Assembly: GCA_005772955.1 (NCBI GenBank)
Contig: SXID01000175.1
Span: 1-35,236, forward strand
Direction of reading: 5' to 3'
Length of the DNA: 35,236 nucleotides
Source of the DNA: Planctomycetia bacterium
Lineage (GTDB): Bacteria > Planctomycetota > Planctomycetia > Gemmatales > Gemmataceae
Within the stretch, counting starts at the first letter, position 1; each line of letters starts with the position of its first letter. Both the position numbers and the translations under genes were made by a program. Shown here piece by piece: positions 7,309 through 14,326 of this stretch. The notes beneath the pieces were generated by a model. That model did no database searches. It had not been told where the DNA came from and saw nothing but the letters and a program-made list of their open reading frames with translations.

Positions 7309-8457
7309 ATGCTCCGCTTCTCCGCCGTTGTTGCCGCACTCGCGCTAAGTGTTCCGCCCGCGTCCGCGTGTACATTCTGCGGCGACAACGTCCGTGCGCG
7401 ACCCACCTTGCGGATGCAGCACGCGCAGGCGAAAGTCGTGCTACATGGCCAACTCAAAAACCCGCGTTTCGACCCGAAGACCGACGAAGGCTTCACCGAT
7501 CTGAGCATCGGCGGCACACTGAAGGATGATCCGGCTCGCGGGAACCAGAACGTCCTGGTGATTCGCGGCTACCTGCCGGTCATCGGTGACACACCGCCCG
7601 ACTACATCGCGTTCTGCGGCGTCGCTGACGGGAAACTCAGTTACAGCAGCGGCGTGCCCGCGACCGCAGCCGTGGTGGAGTACCTCAAGGGTGCCGCTAA
7701 GCTCCCAGAGAATGACCCGACCGCGCGGCTCGCGTACTTCTTCGGCCACCTCAGTTCCGTGAACGCGGTCGTCGCGGCGGATGCGTTCGTGGAGTTCGCG
7801 CGTGCCAGCGATTCCGACATCGCGAAGGCCGCGAAGCACTTCGCCCCGTTAGTGCTCCAGAAACTGATCAGCGACGAGAACACGCCGAGCGAACGGCTCG
7901 GAGTGTTCGCCTTCTTGCTTGGCGTGAGCGGTGGCGCGACCGATGCGGCGTTCCTCGAAAAAATCCTGAAACAATCTCCGTTATCGGAGCGTGTGCGTGA
8001 CTCCTTCGGCGGGTTGCTCGCGGGCTATGTGCTGCTCGACGCGAGGAACGGATGGGCGCTCACCGCGACCGTCCTCGGCGACACGAAACAACCGTACTCG
8101 GTGCGGCTCTCCAGCCTCAGTACGGTGCGATTCCTTCAGGCGACGCGCGGGGCCGAGTGCAAACTCGAAGTGCTGAAGTGTTGCGCCGCGCTCTTGCCCG
8201 ACGGCGACTTCGCGGACCAGGCAGTCGAAGACCTGCGGCGGTGGGGCTGGTGGGATCTGAGCGCGGACGTGTTCGCGCAGTTCGCGAAGCCGACGCATGC
8301 GGCACCGATCGTCCGTCGCGGCATCGTTCGTTATTCTCTCAGTTGTCCAAACGACGACGCAAAGCGGTTCGTCGCCGCGGTGCGAGCGACCGATCCGAAG
8401 CTCGTCGTCAACGTCGAAGATATGTTGAAACTGTTTGAACCCGTACCGAAGAAGTGA
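7309..8457 (+). CDS. Secreted CxxC/helical-repeat protein, second of a tandem pair
   Basis: The product is 382 residues from ATG 7309 behind CAGGGG. The signal peptide ends at PPASA and is followed by CTFCGDNVRARPTLRMQHAQ, again a CxxC at the mature N-terminus. It shares the module order of its neighbour: a beta-rich domain (LHGQLKNPRFDPKTDEG, VIRGYLPV), then helical repeats (RLGVFAFLLGVSGG, GGLLAGYVLLDARNGW). Similarity is clear but moderate, so the duplication is old. It lies 170 bases downstream of its paralogue with a palindrome between them. I expect an extracytoplasmic protein; no enzyme motif is visible. Confidence 0.75.
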   Translation: MLRFSAVVAALALSVPPASACTFCGDNVRARPTLRMQHAQAKVVLHGQLKNPRFDPKTDEGFTDLSIGGTLKDDPARGNQNVLVIRGYLPVIGDTPPDYIAFCGVADGKLSYSSGVPATAAVVEYLKGAAKLPENDPTARLAYFFGHLSSVNAVVAADAFVEFARASDSDIAKAAKHFAPLVLQKLISDENTPSERLGVFAFLLGVSGGATDAAFLEKILKQSPLSERVRDSFGGLLAGYVLLDARNGWALTATVLGDTKQPYSVRLSSLSTVRFLQATRGAECKLEVLKCCAALLPDGDFADQAVEDLRRWGWWDLSADVFAQFAKPTHAAPIVRRGIVRYSLSCPNDDAKRFVAAVRATDPKLVVNVEDMLKLFEPVPKK

Positions 8458-8492
8458 CGCGCACGCTACGCGTTTACCTGATGTCGCTTTCG

Positions 8493-8498
8493 TACAAT
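8493..8498 (+). promoter_or_regulatory. -10 element TACAAT placed for a leaderless pepA transcript
   Basis: TACAAT ends seven bases before the pepA ATG at 8506 and no Shine-Dalgarno sequence intervenes. The arrangement is the same as at 5139. No clear -35 box is seen. Confidence 0.4.
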
Positions 8499-8505
8499 CA
8501 GCTTC

Positions 8506-9948
8506 ATGCTGAACATCCCCAAGACGCAATTTGAAGTCTCCTCCGAAACCGACGCGAGCGTGCAAGCCGACTGGCTTGTGGTCGGCGTGTGGGCCGATCA
8601 ACCGTACACCGGCCCGGCGCCCGACCTCGTTGCGGCACTGCGCGAGCGCGGCGACTTCGCAGCGAAGCACCTCGAACTCGCCCCGATCCTCAATCCCACT
8701 CGTATCGCGGCGAAGCGTTTACTCTTCGTCGGGCTAGGCAACCGCACCGACGCGAAGCGCGCGACGCTCCACGACGCGGCTTCCGCCGCCGCGCGGCACA
8801 TCACCGCGAAGAAGGTGGGGGCGGTCGCGTTCGCGGTGCCGGCACCGGAGTTCACGCTCGCGGTCGGCGTCGGGCTGGCGCAGGGGTGCCAGGGGCCGGG
8901 CATTCGCAAGACCACACCGACGCGATTCACTCCTGAACGCTTCGTCCTCGTAGGCGGAAGCGAAACCGAGTTGCCGCGCGTTCGTGCGGAATCGCGCGCG
9001 CTGTGGCTGGCCCGCGAACTGGTGAACGCGCCGCCGCGCGAACTCTACCCGGAAACGTTCGCGGTCGCGGCTTCGGACGCGGGCCGCGTGACTGGCTTCG
9101 ACGTGGAGGTGTGGGACGAATCGCGGCTCGCGGCCGAACGCATGGGTTCACTTCTCGGTGTCGCGCAAGGCTCGCTGCGCCCAGCGCGATTTGCGATCCT
9201 GCGTTACACCGGTGCGCCGGGGAAACCAGTTCTGGGATTGGTGGGGAAGGGCGTCACGTTCGACAGCGGCGGGCTGTCGCTCAAGCCGACCGACGGCATG
9301 GTTGACATGAAGTGCGACATGGCCGGTGCCGCCGCGGTTCTCGCGGGCGTGCAGGCCGTCGCGGAGATGAAGCTCCCCGTGAACGTGCTGGGCGTACTCG
9401 CGCTCGTCGAGAACATGCCGAGCGGTAACGCGCTGAAACTCGGTGACGTACTCACCGCGCGTAACGGCAAGACCATCGAAGTGCTGACCACCGACGCCGA
9501 AGGCCGACTCATCCTCGCGGACGCGTTGTGCTTCGCGTCCGAGCAAACGAATTTCCTGGTGAACTTCGCCACACTCACCGGTGCGTGCCTCGTCGCGCTC
9601 GGCACCGAGACATCGGGCCTCATGACGAACAACGACGCCTGGGGTGATCAGATTCTCGCGGCTGTGTCGCGTGCCGGCGAACGTGCGTGGAGGCTGCCGA
9701 TGGATTCGAGTTACGACTCGCTGATCAAGAGCAAGGTCGCGGACATGCGGAACACCGGCGGCGGGCGCTGGGGCGGGGCTATCGCGGGCGGGAAGTTCCT
9801 GGAGCAGTTCGTCGGTGACGCGAAGTGGGTTCACCTGGACATCGCCGGTCCCGCGTTCGCGGAGGGCGAGTCGGCCGCGCTCGACGCCGGCGGCACCGGT
9901 TGCATGGTGCGCGCGATCGTGGAGATGGCGCGCGGGTTTACACCGTAG
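8506..9948 (+). CDS. pepA: Leucyl aminopeptidase, M17 family
   Basis: This 480-residue cytosolic dimetal exopeptidase removes N-terminal residues, classically Leu, from peptides. The C-terminal catalytic domain has GKGVTFDSGGLSLKP with K248 and D253, MKCDMAG with D271, and TTDAEGRLILADAL with D330, E332 and R334. These correspond to the metal- and bicarbonate-binding residues of E. coli PepA (K262/D267/D285/D344/E346/R348, from memory). In E. coli the third motif begins NTDAEG; here Asn is Thr. The N-terminal 160 residues match the less conserved macro-like domain. It has its own leaderless-looking promoter and ends inside an inverted repeat shared with the convergent gene. Confidence 0.96.
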   Translation: MLNIPKTQFEVSSETDASVQADWLVVGVWADQPYTGPAPDLVAALRERGDFAAKHLELAPILNPTRIAAKRLLFVGLGNRTDAKRATLHDAASAAARHITAKKVGAVAFAVPAPEFTLAVGVGLAQGCQGPGIRKTTPTRFTPERFVLVGGSETELPRVRAESRALWLARELVNAPPRELYPETFAVAASDAGRVTGFDVEVWDESRLAAERMGSLLGVAQGSLRPARFAILRYTGAPGKPVLGLVGKGVTFDSGGLSLKPTDGMVDMKCDMAGAAAVLAGVQAVAEMKLPVNVLGVLALVENMPSGNALKLGDVLTARNGKTIEVLTTDAEGRLILADALCFASEQTNFLVNFATLTGACLVALGTETSGLMTNNDAWGDQILAAVSRAGERAWRLPMDSSYDSLIKSKVADMRNTGGGRWGGAIAGGKFLEQFVGDAKWVHLDIAGPAFAEGESAALDAGGTGCMVRAIVEMARGFTP

Positions 9949-10048
9949 TCATCACGTCCGCGTGATGTCGCGACAGCACGTCTGCTGCGATTCCGAAAAG
10001 CCAGTCTCCGCTCCAGCGCGTCATCACGCGGAGCGTGATGACTACGGT
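9941..10048. repeat. REPIN-like inverted repeat overlapping the pepA stop codon
   Basis: The left arm starts CACCGTAGTCATCACG at 9941. The right arm, 10021-10048, is its reverse complement except for two missing bases, giving about 26 matches out of 28. Each arm also forms its own hairpin (CATCACGC-GGA-GCGTGATG on the right). The left arm contains the last pepA codons and its TAG. The right arm ends 8 bases before the stop codon of the leftward SMP-30 gene. The element therefore fills the convergent gap. Confidence 0.8.
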
Positions 10049-10055
10049 GAAGACA

Positions 10056-10958
10056 TCACTTCCCCGCGACGGTTAACTCCACGCGATACAGGCTCTTGCC
10101 CGCGGTGATGTAGAGCGTCTTCTTGTCCTTCCCCGCGAAGCAGCAGTTGTTGGGGTCTTCCGGTGTCGCCAGGAACGCGAGCTGCTTCCCCTCCGCGCTG
10201 AAGAAGTAGATGCCCGCGGCCTTCGCCTTGCCCGCGGTCGCGACCACGGTGCCATCCGTTGCCACGGTCATGCCGTCGATGCCGCGCTCCTTGCCGAAGT
10301 CGTGCAACACCTTCCGCGCGCCGACGGTGCCGTCTTCCTTCAGCGGGTACGCGACCAGCGCCCGCGCGCCCTTCGGGTCGCTCGCGAAGTCCGACACATA
10401 TAGCGTCTTGCCGTCGGGCGAGATCACCAGGCCGTTCGGCCGCATCACGTCCTTGATGATGCGCGTCACGGTCCCGTCGGTGTCGATGCGGTAAACGGAC
10501 TCGTGGTCGAGTTCGCGATTCTCGTCGCCGGTGTACCGCGGGTCGCTGAAGTAGATGCGGCCCTTCGCGTCGAGCGTAAGGTCGTTCGGCGAGTTGAACT
10601 TCTTCCCCTCGAACTTGTCCGCGAGCGACTTCACGGTGCCGTCCTTCTCCGTGATCGAGACGCGTCGCCCACCGCTGGTGTTCGCGCCTTCACACGCAAT
10701 GAGCCGGCCCTTCGCGTCGAACTTCAGTCCGTTGCTGCGCCCGCTCGGATCGCGGTGTATGGTCGTCTTCCCGGTCTTCGGGTCGAACTTCATGACGCGG
10801 TTGCCGATGTCGGAGAAGTAGACACACCCGTCCGGCCCTTCGGCCGGCCCTTCGGTGAACGCGCCTTCGCCCCAGATCTTTTCGATCTTGGAGTTGGGCG
10901 CGACGAACGACTTCTCTTCGGCGCCAGGCGCGACGAGCGCAAGCAGCAACAGGAACAT
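10056..10958 (-). CDS. SMP-30/gluconolactonase-family protein, exported
   Basis: This 300-residue protein starts at ATG 10958 with GGAGGG six bases upstream. A short hydrophobic N-terminus (MFLLLLALVAPGAE) suggests export. The rest is a six-bladed beta-propeller of the SMP-30/gluconolactonase/LRE type, with EGPAEGPDGCVYFSDI, SNGLKFDAKGRLIACE, NSPNDLTLDAKGRIYFSD and RPNGLVISPDGKTLYVSD. The metal ligands expected in this family (Glu in EGP, Asn in SPNDL, Asp near the final blades) are present in outline. A lactonase is likely, but the substrate cannot be told. It follows the hydrolase gene at 10998-12971 by 39 bases on the same strand, so the two are probably co-transcribed. Confidence 0.88.
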   Translation of the reverse strand: MFLLLLALVAPGAEEKSFVAPNSKIEKIWGEGAFTEGPAEGPDGCVYFSDIGNRVMKFDPKTGKTTIHRDPSGRSNGLKFDAKGRLIACEGANTSGGRRVSITEKDGTVKSLADKFEGKKFNSPNDLTLDAKGRIYFSDPRYTGDENRELDHESVYRIDTDGTVTRIIKDVMRPNGLVISPDGKTLYVSDFASDPKGARALVAYPLKEDGTVGARKVLHDFGKERGIDGMTVATDGTVVATAGKAKAAGIYFFSAEGKQLAFLATPEDPNNCCFAGKDKKTLYITAGKSLYRVELTVAGK

Positions 10959-10972
10959 GATTCACCCTCCAA

Positions 10973-10991
10973 GCCGACGTACTGCGTCGGC
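10973..10991. repeat. Short hairpin between the hydrolase and SMP-30 genes
   Basis: GCCGACG-TACTG-CGTCGGC occupies most of the 39-base space between two leftward genes. It lies just upstream of the SMP-30 ribosome binding site and might adjust expression of the second gene. Confidence 0.45.
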
Positions 10992-10997
10992 GCGATG

Positions 10998-12971
10998 TCA
11001 CTTCTTCTTCGGGAACTGCCAGTTCTCGTCGAACAGTCCCGCAGCGACGACTTCGTACGCGGCCGGATCCTTTTCCGTTGGCGTTGGCTTGATGACCGCC
11101 CAGTCGCCGAGCCGCGGGTAGAGCAGCGCGTTCGTGCCCTTCAGGTCCGCTTCCTTGAACGTGTGCCCGCTGTTGATGACGACGTAGCTTGAATAATTGG
11201 TGAGCGGATTCGGGTAGATCAGCACGGGAACGTGCGTCTTCGGGTCATACTTGACGCCGTTGACGACGAGTTCATCCTTCGTCCAAGTGATCGGCAACTT
11301 GGGAAGCGCTTTCGCGATGACCGGATTCGTGTCCGGGTTACCGAAGAGCACGAGGTTGGCAGACCCTTTCGTGTTGTAGTCGTCTGGCTTCAGCATCGGC
11401 AGCGCGCCACGGAAATACTTGTCCCAGACACCAGCGAATTGCTTGAGCGCCTCAGCGGGATAGCCCTGTTCGGACGGCGCGACGACGAAGAAGAGGCGCA
11501 AGAAAGCGTCATCGATTGGGCCATGTAAGCCGATCACCTTCGCGAGTCCGGTCGGCCGCTCTTTACTCGCCGTCCATTTGCCGTCGCGCTTGATGTACAC
11601 GAACGGCGCTTCGGTCAGCTTCAACTCTTGGTCGTCGATGGTGATTGTCGCAGTCGATTTCGGTGGCAGGAAGAGTGGCGGGGCGTGAAACTGCGCGACG
11701 TTAATCGTGCGGACTTGACCGCCCGTCGGCCCGCTTCGATAATCGATAACGGCCTTCTCGTATTGCCGTTCGAGTTGACGAATCTTCACGGAGCGTGTGC
11801 CGGGGTAGCGGGGCGTGTAGGTCACGAAGTGGACATGTTCCTCAAATCGCTCGCGGCCCTTGTCCGCGTACTTGCGGTATTCGACTTCGGCCTTGTCCTG
11901 CCACTCCTTCGGCATTTGGTGGGCCAGACCCGGCGCGACGAGGTGCGTGAACTTCACTGGTTCCTTGAAGTTCTTCAGCAGGGTTTCGATGTTGTCCGCT
12001 GCTTTCTTTTGCGCGTCTATCTCACCTGAGTACGCGACTACCGGCACGTTGAAAGCGTTCTCGGTGTAGTCTACCGCGTCGTAGATGTGGAGGCACTTCT
12101 CCTGGTAGTCGGGAAGCTGTTTCGGCAGGTTCGCGATGTAGCCGTGCGTGGTCGTGAATCCGGCGCCAGGCCCGATTACGCAGAACTCGGACGGGATATG
12201 TAATCCGATGTGCCACGTTCCGGCACCGCCCATGGAGAAGCCGCGGAGAACGACACGTTCGCGATCAACAGCGCGAGAACTTTTCTCGAAATCGGCCCAT
12301 GCCTCGAACACGTCCGTTTCACCCGCCCAGCGGTAGGCGTTGTTTCCGCGACCGTACACTTCGAGTTGAACGTAGCCCAAATCCTTCGGTGCAACTCCGC
12401 CGTGCGACGCGATGAACTTCGCTTCCGTCAGCGCGCCATCGCGACCGTGCAGCACGATATCGAGCCGCCATTTCTTCTTCGGGTCTTTACCGTATTCGGT
12501 CGGCAGCAACACCGCGTAGGGTTGAATCGAGTCATCCACCTGTGAGCGGTACGCGCGCACGACCCACTTGCCCGGTGCGTCGCGCCACACGGCTTTGCCG
12601 CCCTCCGCTTGCTTTGCGCGGGCGAGTCCCTGGTCGAGAGTCGTCAGTGCCCACTTCACGCTGGCCGCAGCGAGCCACTCCTCGAACCGCACGATGTTCT
12701 CGGCCGCCTTCAGGTAGATTTCGACCTCGATCAGCACGTCGTCCGTGACCTTCTTCGCCTTCAGTGCCGCGACTGCCTTCCGCAGATCCTCGGTCTTCTC
12801 GGCGATGACCTTCTTGGTCGCTTCGTCCGGGATGAACGTCTTCGGGTCCACCTTCGGTTGGGTCTTCTTCTTGTCGTCCTTCTTCTCCTGGGCAACCGTG
12901 ATGTTGGGTTGCGACACCGCGAGCGTGGCGGCGACACTGGCGAACAGACCGACGGCGACGAGCAATCGCAT
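10998..12971 (-). CDS. Secreted alpha/beta-hydrolase (prolyl-oligopeptidase/esterase-like)
   Basis: The product is 657 residues from ATG 12971, with GGAG nine bases upstream; it begins with a signal peptide. A Lys-rich stretch follows (EKKDDKKKTQPK). Residues about 50-125 are helical. The alpha/beta-hydrolase core has LDIVLHGRDG (about 170-179), the nucleophile elbow GFSMGGAG with S246, an acid candidate in YSGEIDAQ and a His candidate in GLAHQMP. The C-terminal 250 residues include VLFGNPDTNPVIAKALPKLP and VLIYPNPLTNYSSYVV, a pattern seen in planctomycete peptidases of this type. It is probably an extracytoplasmic peptidase or esterase with unknown substrate, and the first gene of a two-gene unit with the SMP-30 protein. 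Confidence 0.82.
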   Translation of the reverse strand: MRLLVAVGLFASVAATLAVSQPNITVAQEKKDDKKKTQPKVDPKTFIPDEATKKVIAEKTEDLRKAVAALKAKKVTDDVLIEVEIYLKAAENIVRFEEWLAAASVKWALTTLDQGLARAKQAEGGKAVWRDAPGKWVVRAYRSQVDDSIQPYAVLLPTEYGKDPKKKWRLDIVLHGRDGALTEAKFIASHGGVAPKDLGYVQLEVYGRGNNAYRWAGETDVFEAWADFEKSSRAVDRERVVLRGFSMGGAGTWHIGLHIPSEFCVIGPGAGFTTTHGYIANLPKQLPDYQEKCLHIYDAVDYTENAFNVPVVAYSGEIDAQKKAADNIETLLKNFKEPVKFTHLVAPGLAHQMPKEWQDKAEVEYRKYADKGRERFEEHVHFVTYTPRYPGTRSVKIRQLERQYEKAVIDYRSGPTGGQVRTINVAQFHAPPLFLPPKSTATITIDDQELKLTEAPFVYIKRDGKWTASKERPTGLAKVIGLHGPIDDAFLRLFFVVAPSEQGYPAEALKQFAGVWDKYFRGALPMLKPDDYNTKGSANLVLFGNPDTNPVIAKALPKLPITWTKDELVVNGVKYDPKTHVPVLIYPNPLTNYSSYVVINSGHTFKEADLKGTNALLYPRLGDWAVIKPTPTEKDPAAYEVVAAGLFDENWQFPKKK

Positions 12972-13131
12972 GAGAGAGTCTCCGGGATAGAACAGCACGG
13001 TATCCGCTCGCGTAGGCTTTCGCAACGATGTAACGAAATCGCGCACCTGCCGGGCGTTCCGCATACAATCCGGGTGTGAGTCGCGCCACTCGGGCGCACG
13101 GACGGAAGAGACACACTTCGGAGGTTAACCC

Positions 13132-13713
13132 ATGATTTCGGTCAAACTGGTAGTGCTGTGCTTCGTGGTTGTCGGGATGATGGCCGGCACCGCGCGGGCC
13201 GCGAACCCGGTGGTCGTCGTTGAGACGAACCACGGGAGCATCAAGATCGAGCTGTTCGAGGACAAGGCTCCGGGCACCGTGAAAAACTTCCTTCAATACG
13301 TCGAGGACAAGCACTTCGATGGCACCATCTTCCACCGCGTTATCAGCGACTTCATGATTCAAGGCGGTGGCTTTGAACCGGGCATGAAGGAAAAGAAGGC
13401 CCGCGATCCGATCAAGAACGAGTCCGGCAACGGGCTGTCGAACCTAAAGGGCACGCTCGCGATGGCCCGCACCAACGTGCCGGACAGTGCAAGCGCCCAA
13501 TGGTACATCAACCTCAAGGACAACACGTTCCTCGACAAGGCGAAGGCCCGCGACGGCGTCGGCTACTGCGTGTTCGGCCGCGTTATCGACGGCATGGATG
13601 TGGTGGACAAGATCAAGGCCGTGGACACTGACACCGTCAAGGGTCACGAGAACGTGCCGACGAAGGACGTGGTCATCAAGTCGGTGAAGGTTGTGAAGGC
13701 AGAGAAGAAGTGA
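13132..13713 (+). CDS. Exported cyclophilin-type peptidyl-prolyl isomerase
   Basis: This 193-residue protein starts at ATG 13132, with GGAGG eight bases upstream. A signal peptide ends ARA, followed by a compact cyclophilin domain. It catalyses cis-trans isomerisation of X-Pro bonds, here probably in the periplasm. Core motifs are FHRVISDFMIQGGGF (catalytic Arg in FHR), GTLAMAR, SASAQWYIN and VFGRVIDGMDVVD. The Trp that often lines the active site appears displaced: the segment reads QWYINLKDN where many relatives have QFFI. It ends at a strong terminator shared with clpS. A TACAAT sequence at 13064-13069 could be its -10 element. Confidence 0.95.
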   Translation: MISVKLVVLCFVVVGMMAGTARAANPVVVVETNHGSIKIELFEDKAPGTVKNFLQYVEDKHFDGTIFHRVISDFMIQGGGFEPGMKEKKARDPIKNESGNGLSNLKGTLAMARTNVPDSASAQWYINLKDNTFLDKAKARDGVGYCVFGRVIDGMDVVDKIKAVDTDTVKGHENVPTKDVVIKSVKVVKAEKK

Positions 13714-13725
13714 GACGGACAGTTG

Positions 13726-13750
13726 CGAGTGACGAGTGACGAGTGACGAG
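13726..13750. repeat. Short tandem repeat (CGAGTGA, three copies and a partial)
   Basis: CGAGTGA is repeated head to tail at 13726-13746, with a partial fourth copy, just after the cyclophilin stop codon and before the terminator hairpin. The unit resembles the stem of the REP hairpin at 3738-3756 (TCACTCG is its reverse complement). Confidence 0.7.
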
Positions 13751-13757
13751 CAAACGC

Positions 13758-13790
13758 AAGAAGCCGGTGGAGCCAACCCACCGGCTTCTT
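13758..13790. terminator. Bidirectional intrinsic terminator between cyclophilin and clpS
   Basis: A perfect 13-bp stem, AAGAAGCCGGTGG (13758-13770) with CCACCGGCTTCTT (13778-13790), encloses a 7-base loop. Rightward it is followed by the T-rich CTTTCCTGTCTTT. Leftward the stem itself ends in T-rich sequence. It sits in the convergent gap and fits a rho-independent terminator serving both genes. Confidence 0.85.
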
Positions 13791-13820
13791 CTTTCCTGTC
13801 TTTGGATCGCTGCTCGCAAC

Positions 13821-14147
13821 TCACTCCGCCGCTTCCAACTCTGCGCTCATTGCCCCCTTACAGTGCGTGATGCGGGGGTCGGGGCCGTAAGCATGGATCT
13901 GGTCACGCTTCAACTCGGCGCGCTCCAGGCTTGTGGTGCAGACGATCACGCGGCCTTTCGTGTCCACGATCTTCGCGAGTTGGTAGCCCTTCTCGACCGG
14001 GTGGCCGAACAGCTCCTTCAGCATTTCGATCACGTATTCATAGGTGTGGTCCTCATCGTTGAGCAACACGACGTGGTACGGCGGCTGCCGTTTCGTGCGA
14101 TGTTCGGTTTCGACTTCTGTGCCAGGGAGAGTTGCCGGTTTGGGCAT
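13821..14147 (-). CDS. clpS: ClpS-like adaptor with altered N-degron pocket
   Basis: The product is 108 residues from ATG 14147, with GGAG about eight bases upstream. ClpS hands N-degron substrates to the ClpAP protease. The core aligns without gaps to E. coli ClpS: YHVVLLNDEDHTYEYVIEML, then GYQLAKIVDTKGRVIVCTT. N30 and D31 match E. coli N34/D35. However, the alpha-amino-binding His66 aligns with Asp62 and the gatekeeper Met40 with Tyr36 (alignment from memory). The C-terminal extension DPRITHCKGAMSAELEAAE is longer than a minimal ClpS. The protein may therefore read different N-termini or serve another role. No clpA lies nearby. It shares a terminator with the cyclophilin gene. Confidence 0.87.
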   Translation of the reverse strand: MPKPATLPGTEVETEHRTKRQPPYHVVLLNDEDHTYEYVIEMLKELFGHPVEKGYQLAKIVDTKGRVIVCTTSLERAELKRDQIHAYGPDPRITHCKGAMSAELEAAE

Positions 14148-14231
14148 GTCGCGGTCTCCGTGCCTCGCGGGTCTGTACCTATTGTCACCGATCCCGGTAT
14201 GGGGTCAACCCGTTGGCAGCAGTTCAAGATC

Positions 14232-14295
14232 CAGTTCCAACTTGAAGACAAAAGACCTCGAACCCCTTCCCGGTTTGGTTTTCAACTTGGAACTG
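14232..14295. repeat. Inverted repeat (GTTCCAACTTGAA type)
   Basis: CAGTTCCAACTTGAAGACAAA (14232-14252, first 20 bases are the core) is matched by a 22-base inverted copy at 14274-14295 with about 19 identities. Further partial copies flank both sides (AGTTCAAGAT, GTTGGAACTTT). It lies in the 179-base gap upstream of clpS and downstream of the phosphatase gene, both leftward, so it may act as an end signal for the phosphatase transcript. Confidence 0.7.
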
Positions 14296-14326
14296 TTGGA
14301 ACTTTGTGAGCTCACGCCTGCGGTCT

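Noticed and set aside
13726-13750. CRISPR-like repeat
   Set aside because: Units are seven bases long and contiguous, without spacers, and no cas gene is present.
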